DNA of 64,000 bases from Maribacter zhoushanensis (GTDB lineage Bacteria > Bacteroidota > Bacteroidia > Flavobacteriales > Flavobacteriaceae), in the NCBI RefSeq assembly GCF_029350975.1, contig NZ_JARKMR010000001.1:868001-932000 (forward strand), given 5' to 3'. Positions 16,346 through 24,375 of the stretch are shown here, piece by piece. A program made the translations under genes and the position numbers. Every line of letters starts with the position of its first letter. The stretch's first letter is position 1. The notes under the pieces are model-generated. The model was not told where the DNA came from. It did no database searches and saw nothing but the letters and a program-made list of their open reading frames with translations.

Positions 16346-17257
16346 TTAGCCGTTTAACGCAACAACTTCATTCACTTTATCGCCCATCATATTCTTTAAC
16401 ATGGTTTCAATACCATTCTTAAGGGTAAAGGTCGAAGAAGGACATCCGCTACAAGCACCTTGTAAAATAACATTTACCGTTTTACTTTCAGTATCATATG
16501 ATTTAAACATAATGTTACCTCCGTCACTAGCTACTGCCGGTTTTACATATTCTTCTAAAATATCAACAATTTCTTGAGATGTTTCGTCAAGTTCAGTAGT
16601 GTTTTCTGCCGATATTGTTTCTGAAACCTGAGCTTCTTCACCAATTGCCTTTGCATTATCTGCTACAATCTCTTTACCGTCAGCAATAAAGTTTCTGATT
16701 ACTTCACGTAATTCAATAGTGATGTCATCCCATTCTGCAACCTCAAATTTAGAAACAGAAACGTAATTCTCATCAATAAAAACTTGCTTCACAAATGGGA
16801 ACTGAAATAGCTCTGTAGCTAATTTAGAATCTCTGGCTTCATCAATATTTTTAAATTCGAAAGCAGACGCTACAATTTTCTTGCTCGCAACAAATTTCAT
16901 GGTAGAAGGATTAGGGGTAACCTCTGCATAGACCGTTACCGGTACGGGTTTATCCATGTCTTCTTCTATAACTATAGGTTCGCCGGCATTTAAATACTCA
17001 ACCAGTTGTTGTGCGACTTCATCTTTTACATCTTCCCACTGAACAATATCATAACGTTCAAGCCCTATAAAATCACCTGATATGTATACCGTTTTAATAA
17101 AAGGTAAATGGAATAATTGCTGTGCTAATGGTGAATTTTTAGCATCGTCAATGTTCTTGAATTCGTAATTCTTTCGTTGAACTAAAATGTGATTAGTTTC
17201 GAACTTTAATATATTTGGGTTATTGGTCTTTACGACCGTAATCGAATACTCTTTCAT
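16346..17257 (-). CDS. Nfu-type Fe-S cluster scaffold/carrier with tandem N-terminal domains
   Basis: The 303-residue protein has two successive Nfu N-terminal domains (about residues 1-95 and 105-195). Both contain FxxIDxARxSxLAxxLFxxPFVK-like blocks. A C-terminal NifU domain follows (about residues 225-303) with the cluster-binding CSGC motif in GACSGCPSS. It would carry a [4Fe-4S] cluster to apo-enzymes. The ATG at 17257 is chosen; an in-frame ATG 54 bases upstream would add residues not typical of the family. It diverges from a PorP/SprF-like gene across a 123-base region containing a long dyad. Confidence 0.9.
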   Translation of the reverse strand: MKEYSITVVKTNNPNILKFETNHILVQRKNYEFKNIDDAKNSPLAQQLFHLPFIKTVYISGDFIGLERYDIVQWEDVKDEVAQQLVEYLNAGEPIVIEEDMDKPVPVTVYAEVTPNPSTMKFVASKKIVASAFEFKNIDEARDSKLATELFQFPFVKQVFIDENYVSVSKFEVAEWDDITIELREVIRNFIADGKEIVADNAKAIGEEAQVSETISAENTTELDETSQEIVDILEEYVKPAVASDGGNIMFKSYDTESKTVNVILQGACSGCPSSTFTLKNGIETMLKNMMGDKVNEVVALNG

Positions 17258-17275
17258 TTCATCAAAAATTTTATA

Positions 17276-17283
17276 CAAAAATA
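17276..17283 (-). promoter_or_regulatory. Candidate -7 element for the nfu gene
   Basis: Read on the minus strand the bases are TATTTTTG, matching TANNTTTG, 19 bases before the chosen ATG at 17257. No TTG is seen at the normal -33 distance, so the call is tentative. It also argues against the upstream ATG, which would precede this element. Confidence 0.35.
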
Positions 17284-17294
17284 CAAAGGAAATC

Positions 17295-17359
17295 TTAGTT
17301 TCGCAGTACATAATAATGTTGAGGTTAACTCGTTATTAACTTTGTAATAGCGAAACTAA
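17295..17359. promoter_or_regulatory. 10-bp perfect dyad spanning the nfu/porP-like divergent promoter region
   Basis: TTAGTTTCGC at 17295-17304 is exactly complementary to GCGAAACTAA at 17350-17359, with 45 bases between. The arms bracket the candidate -7 element of the plus-strand gene (17337-17344). Such wide spacing suits looping or two half-sites rather than a hairpin terminator. No T run follows. Confidence 0.4.
17337..17344 (+). promoter_or_regulatory. Candidate -7 element for the lone PorP/SprF-like gene
   Basis: TAACTTTG matches TANNTTTG and would start transcription about 30 bases before the ATG at 17381. A TTG at 17319-17321 is 15 bases upstream, slightly closer than the usual spacing. 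Confidence 0.4.
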
Positions 17360-17380
17360 TCCTAGTTTTAACATCCCGAG

Positions 17381-18403
17381 ATGAAATACAACTTTTTATT
17401 GATAATGATTTTCCTTTTTGTAGGTTCTAAATCTACAGCACAAGAAGGTATACCCGTGTATTTTGATTATTTATCAGATAACTACTATTTAGTTTTTCCA
17501 TCAATGGCAGGTATTAGTGAAGGAGGAAAAGTTAGGGCTACGGCTAGAAAGCAATGGTTCGATGTTGATGATGCACCAAGTTTACAAACCATAAATGCTC
17601 ATTTTAGGTTAGGAGATTCGCCAAGTGGTATAGGGGCAATTGTATTTAATGATGCCAATGGGTACCATTCTCAAACAGGTTTAAAGTTAACTTATGCACA
17701 TCATTTAAGAATGGGAAGTAATGATGTAAGAGTTTTGAATCAACTTTCTTTTGGTTTAAGTGCTACAATTTTACAAAGTAGTTTAGACGAGACAGAATTT
17801 AGGTCTACTACGCCGGATCCTGCAGTTTCAGGAATTAAGCTTAGTTCATCTTATTCTAATGTCGATATAGGTATATCTTATAATTATCAAGAATTTTATA
17901 CCCATTTTGCAGTTACCAATGCACTTACAGGAAGTAAAAGAAATGTTTATTACAGAGACAGACAAGATAATCCAGATCAATTGGTAATCGATAATATTAG
18001 AAGATTTTTAATTTCTACCGGTTATGTCTTTGGTAGAAGCGAATGGCAATTTGAACCTTCTGTGTTGTTTCAATTGACAGAATTTACCAAGGAGAAAACT
18101 ATTGATATGAACGCTAAAGTTTATAAAGATGTAGATTTTGGTCGTATTTGGGGAGGTATCTCTTATAGAAGAAGTTTTGATGGTGCCCAGTTTCAAGATA
18201 ATGGTACTTTTGGCGAACAGCGATTACAGTTGATAACACCTATAGTTGGTGCTAACATTAATAACTTTATGGTTTCTTACAACTATTCGTATCAAATGGG
18301 CGATATCCGTTTTGACAATGGAGGTTTTCACCAAATTACCTTAGGTTATGATTTCGGTCAAACAGGGCGTAAGTACGATTGTTATTGCCCTGCAGCAAAT
18401 TAA
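17381..18403 (+). CDS. PorP/SprF family outer-membrane protein (stand-alone copy)
   Basis: The 340-residue protein has a signal peptide (about residues 1-21, STAQ) and the PorP/SprF pattern: an early YFDYLSDNYYLVFPSMAGI segment (family members have YMYNxxxxNPAYAG here), alternating beta strands, and a glycine-rich aromatic C-terminal half ending GYDFGQTGRKYDCYC. The family works with the type IX secretion system; SprF is needed to secrete the adhesin SprB. Unlike the copy at 28494, this gene has no adjacent type IX cargo. The N-terminal motif is degenerate. A hairpin separates it from the convergent VWA gene. Confidence 0.75.
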   Translation: MKYNFLLIMIFLFVGSKSTAQEGIPVYFDYLSDNYYLVFPSMAGISEGGKVRATARKQWFDVDDAPSLQTINAHFRLGDSPSGIGAIVFNDANGYHSQTGLKLTYAHHLRMGSNDVRVLNQLSFGLSATILQSSLDETEFRSTTPDPAVSGIKLSSSYSNVDIGISYNYQEFYTHFAVTNALTGSKRNVYYRDRQDNPDQLVIDNIRRFLISTGYVFGRSEWQFEPSVLFQLTEFTKEKTIDMNAKVYKDVDFGRIWGGISYRRSFDGAQFQDNGTFGEQRLQLITPIVGANINNFMVSYNYSYQMGDIRFDNGGFHQITLGYDFGQTGRKYDCYCPAAN

Positions 18404-18407
18404 AATA

Positions 18408-18433
18408 AGGTCAACACGAAGTTGTGCAGACCT
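18408..18433. terminator. Weak interrupted hairpin between convergent genes
   Basis: AGGTC (18408-18412) pairs with GACCT (18429-18433). An inner CACG/TGTG pairing lies across a 2x2 mismatch. A short T-rich stretch follows on the plus side. It lies between the convergent PorP-like and VWA genes and may end both. Confidence 0.4.
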
Positions 18434-18442
18434 AGTATTTTT

Positions 18443-19618
18443 CTATTGCCAAGTATAGTTTTTAGTCTTTGCTTGTTTTTTTATTGCTTTAATCATAGCA
18501 TTCTCAAGCTCGCCTGATTTTTCATCTTTTTGGTGTTCAGAAATATAGGCTAATCGTTTCGTATTATACGCTTGTATTTCTTTTTGAATCTCTTCTCTTT
18601 CGGTCTTTTTAGATTCAACATATATTTTGATCTCATTTTCGCTTTTGCCCTGTAACTCGTCAGGTAGTTCGTTATTTTCTACTGAGCTAATTTCAAATTC
18701 GGCATCATCATACGCATCTACTAAATCCCATTTTTTATTATTGTACAGTCTTGAGCTTTTGCTTACCGCTCTTTTAACGGCAACCGCTTCTTCCATTTCT
18801 AAGGCATTGCTGTCTTGAACTTCTTGTGCAATAATTTTTGATTTGCCCATAGAGCCATATGAAATGTAAGTGGTGTTTAATTTAGAGTTCAATTTAATGA
18901 TGATATCGTCATATGGAGTATTAATATGAACAACTTTCTTGTTGTGGTCAATAGCCATATACTCTCCACCGGTAATAGATGCACCATTTTTCCAATCGGT
19001 ATTAATTCCCAATTCATAATTTCCGCAAAAGATGGTGTTTACTACTACATCTTTTTCATTCGCATTGGCCAATGCAGTTTTGTAATTATATCTTCCTTGA
19101 TTAAAAGGTTCATTACCTGCAATAAATATCATACGAAGAAGATCAGGATTCTTGTTCCAAGGTAATTGGTGTAAAGAGGTCTGTAATACCTTGCCGCAAT
19201 ATTCTTCGCCACCATTGGTAGTCAATGAAAATAGCTTTTCTGAAATCTCATCTAAATCACTACTAAAACCAAGTACTTGTTGAATATACCCTTCATTTGC
19301 AGAAAGGTTGTCGTTACCGTATTGGTATAATGCAATTTGTAAATTTGGTCTAGTATCATTGCCACATTTGGCATAACTAAATTCATTTACAATATCCCAT
19401 AGCTGAGATTTTGCTTGATTTATTAATCCATCCATACTATTACTGGTATCCAATAACAATGCAATTTGAACAATATTGGCTTCTTTTGAATCTTCTGTAT
19501 CTATTGCATGTGCAATTAGTTCAATTGGTTTTTTCTTTTCCGTAATATTACAGGCATAAACGGTAGATAATGTTAGTAGTGCTATGCCTATTGATCCTAG
19601 TTGTTTAATTGCTTTCAT
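18443..19618 (-). CDS. VWA-domain lipoprotein
   Basis: The 391-residue protein has a lipoprotein signal peptide ending VYAC, with lipidation expected at Cys23. A von Willebrand A domain follows (about residues 48-240) with the MIDAS motif DTSNS (Asp57, Ser59, Ser61). The C-terminal third is charged and predicted helical (KSENEIKIYVESKKTEREEI and similar), with no recognised domain. VWA proteins bind protein partners through a metal ion; the partner here is unknown. It is divergent from the histidine kinase gene across about 200 bases. Confidence 0.82.
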   Translation of the reverse strand: MKAIKQLGSIGIALLTLSTVYACNITEKKKPIELIAHAIDTEDSKEANIVQIALLLDTSNSMDGLINQAKSQLWDIVNEFSYAKCGNDTRPNLQIALYQYGNDNLSANEGYIQQVLGFSSDLDEISEKLFSLTTNGGEEYCGKVLQTSLHQLPWNKNPDLLRMIFIAGNEPFNQGRYNYKTALANANEKDVVVNTIFCGNYELGINTDWKNGASITGGEYMAIDHNKKVVHINTPYDDIIIKLNSKLNTTYISYGSMGKSKIIAQEVQDSNALEMEEAVAVKRAVSKSSRLYNNKKWDLVDAYDDAEFEISSVENNELPDELQGKSENEIKIYVESKKTEREEIQKEIQAYNTKRLAYISEHQKDEKSGELENAMIKAIKKQAKTKNYTWQ

Positions 19619-19725
19619 CGTTTTCGTTTTAAATTCAGAGCTAAACTAACGGCAAAGTATTTCTTGTAATAACGATAATGAGGGAACGGAACATTTCAGT
19701 TAGTAAAGTGGGGCATAGCGTTTGT

Positions 19726-19747
19726 AAACCTATGAATTGATAGGTTT
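19726..19747. promoter_or_regulatory. 8-bp perfect inverted repeat in the VWA/kinase divergent region
   Basis: AAACCTAT-GAATTG-ATAGGTTT forms a perfect dyad of two 8-base arms with a 6-base centre. It lies 108 bases upstream of the VWA start and 74 upstream of the kinase start. There is no T run. It could be a binding site for a dimeric regulator controlling one or both genes. Confidence 0.45.
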
Positions 19748-19820
19748 AAAACTACTGATATCAATATTTGAGATTTTTTAGTGCCACAATAATCAGCTAA
19801 GTTTACCGTAGTTATAGCAG

Positions 19821-22025
19821 ATGAAAAATTATAGTGTTTACATATTATTGTGTTTTCTTTTGGGATGGAATATGCTTCATGCCCAATTGCAAAATGACGC
19901 CCTACGATTTAAACTTGAAGGTAGGGTAGAAGTTAGGAATACAGGTAAACCAATATCTGGTGTTTCTATATCTAATACTTTAGGAGACTATGTAATAACT
20001 AACGGTTTAGGAGAATTTGAGATAAATACTAGAATTGGAGATCAACTCATTATTCAGCATGATGATATTGAAACTTTAAGGTATGATGTGCAGAAAAATG
20101 ATGATGTTTTAATTTTAGTTGAAGATTTTGATTCATCATCTGTAAGAAGCAGTTCTAAGTCTTTGCCAGACATAGCCGTAAAACATCAACAATTGTTAGA
20201 TTCTGCAGAAGAGTATAAAGCTAAAGATATTGAAAGAAGTATAGATTTGGTAGCACAATCTATTTCTATACTAGGTAAAAGAGGTAGAAAGAAAGAATTG
20301 GCAAGGTCACTTTCTAAACTTGGAGAAATTTATCAATTCCACAACCAATTAGATTTAGCAATTGATAATTATGAAGATGCGTTAGAGAATAATAAAACCA
20401 TTGCTACTTCATTGTTATTAGGTAAGGCATTCAATTTAACCGCTAGGTATGAGGAAAGTATAGACTTATTATATCCTTTATTAGAGTTTAAATCTATGCC
20501 GCCAAGCCAAAGTGCTGTGCTGTATGAGTTGTTGGGTGATGCTAAAAAGGGATTGGGTAAAACAAAAGAAGCTTTAGATTTTTATAATAGAGGTTTATTG
20601 ATAGCGGATAAGAATCAAATTACATCAAAGATGATCGATTTGAATTCTAAGATAGCCGATACGTATTCTTTAGGTGATCAGAATATGGAGGCAGAAGCTT
20701 ACTATGATAATTCTTTAGAGTTAGCAACGAAATCTGCACCCAAAAGGGCTTTGCAAGAGAAAGAAAAAGTAGCTGATTTTTACAACACAAAAAATAGGTT
20801 CAATGAAGAAATTAATTTGCGTAAAAGCAGTCTTCAAGAGCTTAAAAAGCTAAATTCCCCAAATGCTGGCGTGAAAAAATTAGAACTTGGAGATACAATA
20901 ACATCACAGCGAATAAACTATAAAATTGCAAACGCATATATCTCTCAAGATAGGTATAACGAGGCTATACCTTTTTTAGAAAAAAGTATTGTTGAAGCAG
21001 ATTCAGATGATGATTTGGTAGTGCAAAAAGATGCAACCAGAAAATTGTCTGAGGTATATAAGGTTAAAGGCGACTTCACTAAGGCTTTAGATACTTACCA
21101 AACATATGTAGCATTGGTAGATTCTTTATATGTACGGAAAGAACAAGAGATTTCCAGGGCAAATCGTTTTAACAGGGAAATTTCAAATGCACAAAATAGG
21201 CTTACCGGTTTAGAACAAGAACGAGAACTATCTCAAAGTAAATATGATCTAGCATTAACAGAGCAAGAGTTGGTTAAAGAGAGTAACAAACGACAAGAGT
21301 TGGTTATTTATTCTTTAATATTTGGGCTTCTATTAACCTTATTGGCCGCTTTTTTCTTTTACCGTAGTAATCAACAACAAAAATTGGCCAACAACTTATT
21401 GGCTTTAAAATCGTTGAGATCGCAAATGAATCCGCATTTTATATTCAATGCGTTAAATTCGGTAAACAACTTTATTTCAAAAAGCGATGAACGTAGTGCT
21501 AATAGGTATCTAAGCGACTTTTCAAAATTAATGCGCTCTGTACTAGAAAATTCTGAAGAAGACTTTATTCCGTTAGAAAAAGAATTGCAGCAGTTAGAGC
21601 TTTATATAAAATTGGAACATTCTAGATTTGAAGATAAGTTCGATTATCAAATAAATATTGATGAGAATGTACAGGTCTCTAAGTTTCAAATTCCGCCTAT
21701 GTTATTACAGCCATATATAGAAAACGCTATTTGGCACGGATTACGATATAGGGAAGAAAAAGGAGAATTACTGGTGACTATAAAAGAGAATAGTACAGAT
21801 TCTATAATTATATCTATTACCGATAATGGTATTGGCAGAAAAAAATCTGCAGAGATTAAAACCCAAAACCAACGGAAGCAAAAATCCAAAGGAATGGGTA
21901 TAATTAAAAAACGTGTGGCTATTTTAAACGATATGTATACCGATAAGGTGGATATGAAAATTTCAGATTTACAGTCAGATGGTACAGGAACTAAGGTTCT
22001 ATTCATTTTAAAAAGAGAAAAATGA
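19821..22025 (+). CDS. TPR-containing LytS-type sensor histidine kinase
   Basis: The 734-residue protein has a signal peptide (1-21), a carboxypeptidase-regulatory-like beta domain (about 30-100), a TPR region (about 125-440), a coiled coil, and one membrane helix (about 494-514). A cytoplasmic His_kinase/HATPase pair follows. The phosphoacceptor is His539 in RSQMNPHFIFNALNS, and ATP-binding blocks are PYIENAIWHGL, TDNGIG and KGMGIIKKRV. The periplasmic TPRs probably sense a protein or cell-wall signal. Its stop overlaps the LytTR regulator start by 4 bases, so the two form a two-component system. Confidence 0.92.
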   Translation: MKNYSVYILLCFLLGWNMLHAQLQNDALRFKLEGRVEVRNTGKPISGVSISNTLGDYVITNGLGEFEINTRIGDQLIIQHDDIETLRYDVQKNDDVLILVEDFDSSSVRSSSKSLPDIAVKHQQLLDSAEEYKAKDIERSIDLVAQSISILGKRGRKKELARSLSKLGEIYQFHNQLDLAIDNYEDALENNKTIATSLLLGKAFNLTARYEESIDLLYPLLEFKSMPPSQSAVLYELLGDAKKGLGKTKEALDFYNRGLLIADKNQITSKMIDLNSKIADTYSLGDQNMEAEAYYDNSLELATKSAPKRALQEKEKVADFYNTKNRFNEEINLRKSSLQELKKLNSPNAGVKKLELGDTITSQRINYKIANAYISQDRYNEAIPFLEKSIVEADSDDDLVVQKDATRKLSEVYKVKGDFTKALDTYQTYVALVDSLYVRKEQEISRANRFNREISNAQNRLTGLEQERELSQSKYDLALTEQELVKESNKRQELVIYSLIFGLLLTLLAAFFFYRSNQQQKLANNLLALKSLRSQMNPHFIFNALNSVNNFISKSDERSANRYLSDFSKLMRSVLENSEEDFIPLEKELQQLELYIKLEHSRFEDKFDYQINIDENVQVSKFQIPPMLLQPYIENAIWHGLRYREEKGELLVTIKENSTDSIIISITDNGIGRKKSAEIKTQNQRKQKSKGMGIIKKRVAILNDMYTDKVDMKISDLQSDGTGTKVLFILKREK

Positions 22026-22753
22026 GCTTAAATGCAATTTTAGTAGAAGATGAGGCAAATAGTAGAGAAATACTTAGAAACTATATTGCTAAGTATTGCC
22101 CAAATGTAAACTTGTTGGGTGAAGCTTCATCGATTAAAGAAGCTCTGGTGTTAATTGAAAATAATGAACTAGACCTGGTCTTTTTAGATGTGGAGATGCC
22201 TTTTGGTAATGCTTTTGATTTATTGGATCAATTGCCGGATAGGACTTTTGAAACCGTTTTTGTTACGGCATATGATCATTATGCGAAAGATGCCTTGAAC
22301 AACCATGCCGCGTATTATTTAACAAAACCCATTAATATAGATGAATTGGTCAATGCGGTTGAATATGTAGTAGGTGTTCGTGAAAAGGAGGCAAGTTTAG
22401 AAGGTGAAGTGTTAAGTACAAAATCTAAAGGGGTAGAAGGGAAGTTGACCTTGCCGCAGCAAGACGGATTTCAAGTATTGAATATTGCCGACATTTTATA
22501 TTGTAAAGCAGATGATAATTATACGGAAATTTATCTGTTAAATAAGAAAATACTGGTAAGCAAAACTTTAAAGTATTTTGAAGATGCTTTAAACGATTAT
22601 CCTTTTGCACGGGTACATAAATCTTTTCTTGTAAATGTAAACGAGGTGGTGAAGTATAGAAAAGGTAAAGGTGGTAGTGTGGTTATGTCCAACGGAAAAG
22701 AAGTAATGGTATCCGCTTCTAAAAAGAAAGATTTTCTATCTTATTTTAATTAA
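22022..22753 (+). CDS. LytTR family response regulator
   Basis: The 243-residue protein has an N-terminal receiver domain (about 4-120) with phosphoacceptor Asp56 in LVFLDVEMP, acidic residues at VEDE, a conserved threonine in FVTAYD and lysine in TKPI. The C-terminal LytTR DNA-binding domain (about 145-243) contains DILYCKADDNYTEIYL and FARVHKSFLVNV. LytTR regulators bind short direct repeats upstream of target genes. It is translationally coupled to the sensor kinase at 19821. Confidence 0.94.
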   Translation: MSLNAILVEDEANSREILRNYIAKYCPNVNLLGEASSIKEALVLIENNELDLVFLDVEMPFGNAFDLLDQLPDRTFETVFVTAYDHYAKDALNNHAAYYLTKPINIDELVNAVEYVVGVREKEASLEGEVLSTKSKGVEGKLTLPQQDGFQVLNIADILYCKADDNYTEIYLLNKKILVSKTLKYFEDALNDYPFARVHKSFLVNVNEVVKYRKGKGGSVVMSNGKEVMVSASKKKDFLSYFN

Positions 22754-22763
22754 ACGAATTACA

Positions 22764-23273
22764 ATGATAAAAGCTGTTAGAGGTAAAGAACCAATTATAG
22801 GTGAAGATTGTTTCATTGCTGAAAATGCTACAATAGTTGGTGATGTTAGTATGGGAAAGCAATGTAGTGTTTGGTTCAATGCAGTATTACGTGGCGACGT
22901 ACATTTTATTAAAATGGGCGATAAAGTAAACGTGCAAGATGGTGCAGTAATTCATTGTACCTATTTAAAATCCCCTACGACCATTGGAAATAATGTTTCT
23001 ATAGGGCATAATGCGCTTGTACATGGGTGTACTGTACATGATAATGTATTAATTGGTATGGGTAGTATAATTATGGATGACTGTATTGTGGAAAGTAATA
23101 GTATTATAGCTGCAGGAGCTGTTCTTACAAAAGGTACACACGTACCATCTGGAAGTATTTTTGCAGGTATGCCTGCTAAGAAAATTAAAGATATTAGTCC
23201 AGAATTAAGTTCTAGTGAAATTAATAGAATTGCTGAAGCCTACACGATGTATTCTAGTTGGTTTAAAGAATAA
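22764..23273 (+). CDS. Gamma-carbonic anhydrase family protein (YrdA/PaaY-like)
   Basis: The 169-residue protein is a left-handed beta-helix of hexapeptide repeats (IVGDVSMG, VWFNAVLRGD, VNVQDGAVIH, VSIGHNALVHGC, LIGMGSIIM). It ends in a C-terminal helix. The metal-ligand histidines of the gamma class are visible in QDGAVIH and IGHNALVHG. Some relatives are true carbonic anhydrases, others thioesterase-like or uncharacterised, so the activity is uncertain. It follows the response regulator by 10 bases, probably in the same transcript. Confidence 0.88.
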   Translation: MIKAVRGKEPIIGEDCFIAENATIVGDVSMGKQCSVWFNAVLRGDVHFIKMGDKVNVQDGAVIHCTYLKSPTTIGNNVSIGHNALVHGCTVHDNVLIGMGSIIMDDCIVESNSIIAAGAVLTKGTHVPSGSIFAGMPAKKIKDISPELSSSEINRIAEAYTMYSSWFKE

Positions 23274-23287
23274 AGGTTGATGCAAAA

Positions 23288-23302
23288 AACCAATTATTGG
23301 TT
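23288..23302. promoter_or_regulatory. Palindrome overlapping the -33 element of fabD
   Basis: AACCAA-TTA-TTGGTT is a perfect 6-bp dyad whose right arm runs into the -33 TTG (23301-23303) of the fabD promoter. A protein bound here would block RNA polymerase. The regulator is unknown. Confidence 0.4.
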
Positions 23303-23329
23303 GCAGTCTATCTAAATTATGTACTTTTG
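23301..23329 (+). promoter_or_regulatory. fabD promoter (TTG-N18-TACTTTTG)
   Basis: TTG at 23301-23303 is followed after 18 bases by TACTTTTG (23322-23329). This matches the flavobacterial consensus TTG-N17-23-TANNTTTG. It lies 20 bases before the fabD ATG. Confidence 0.6.
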
Positions 23330-23349
23330 AGCCACCAAAACTAAAAGTT

Positions 23350-24237
23350 ATGAACGCGTATGTTTTTCCTGGGCAAGGTGCTCAATTTGTTGGAATGGGT
23401 TTAGATTTATATGAGAAATATCCTATTGCAAAAGAGTTGTTTTTAAAGGCAAATGAAATATTAGGCTTTGAAATTACCGAAGTAATGTTCAGAGGTACTG
23501 CCGAAGGATTAAAAGAAACTAAGGTAACCCAACCTGCTATATTTTTACACTCCGTTATTTTAAGTAAAGTAATGGGAGACGCATTTAAACCAGATATGGT
23601 TGCGGGTCATTCTCTTGGTGAGTTTTCAGCTCTTGTTGCAAATAATACTCTAAGTTTTGAAGACGGTTTAAAATTAGTATCGCAACGTGCTTTGGCAATG
23701 CAGAAGGCTTGTGAACTTAAACCATCTACCATGGCTGCCGTTCTAGGTTTGGAAGATGCTGTTGTTGAAAAAGTATGTGCAGAAATTTCAGGAATTGTTG
23801 TCGCTGCTAATTATAATTGTCCGGGTCAATTGGTGATTTCCGGTGAAGTATCGGCAGTAGAAGAAGCTTGTGAAAAACTAAAAGAAGCAGGTGCTAGACG
23901 TGCTTTGGTGCTTCCTGTTGGAGGGGCTTTTCATTCGCCATTGATGGAACCTGCTAGAGAAGAACTGGCTGCTGCAATAGGCAATACTACGTTCTCGACA
24001 CCTAGCTGTCCAATATATCAAAATGTACCGACAACCGCGGTTAATAATGCTGAGGAGATCAAAAAGAATTTAATGCTGCAATTGACAGCTCCGGTAAAAT
24101 GGACGCAGAGTGTTCAGCAAATGGTAAAAGATGGAGCTACGGTTTTTACGGAAATAGGTCCAGGTAAGGTGTTACAAGGCTTAGTAAGAAAAATTGAGCC
24201 AAGTGTTACCACACAAGCCCCAGAGCTGGCAGAGTAA
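23350..24237 (+). CDS. fabD: Malonyl-CoA:ACP transacylase FabD
   Basis: FabD loads malonyl groups onto acyl carrier protein for fatty acid elongation. The 295-residue protein has the N-terminal FPGQGAQ loop, the catalytic serine in AGHSLGEFSAL (Ser88), an active-site arginine region in SQRALAMQ, and the catalytic histidine in GGAFHSPLM. The C-terminal TEIGPGKVLQGLVRKI is typical. Length is normal. It has its own promoter and is not clustered with other fab genes in this window. Confidence 0.95.
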   Translation: MNAYVFPGQGAQFVGMGLDLYEKYPIAKELFLKANEILGFEITEVMFRGTAEGLKETKVTQPAIFLHSVILSKVMGDAFKPDMVAGHSLGEFSALVANNTLSFEDGLKLVSQRALAMQKACELKPSTMAAVLGLEDAVVEKVCAEISGIVVAANYNCPGQLVISGEVSAVEEACEKLKEAGARRALVLPVGGAFHSPLMEPAREELAAAIGNTTFSTPSCPIYQNVPTTAVNNAEEIKKNLMLQLTAPVKWTQSVQQMVKDGATVFTEIGPGKVLQGLVRKIEPSVTTQAPELAE

Positions 24238-24375
24238 CCAATGTTTCTTTAATATTACCATTTAACCTATAAATCTTTTTTTCAACTGTTTCTGAGCAGT
24301 TTACCTTGATTTTTTTGTAATATTGAGACCCTCATTTTTGGTTTGGATTAGAACTTTTCCAGTCAGAGTGCGGGT

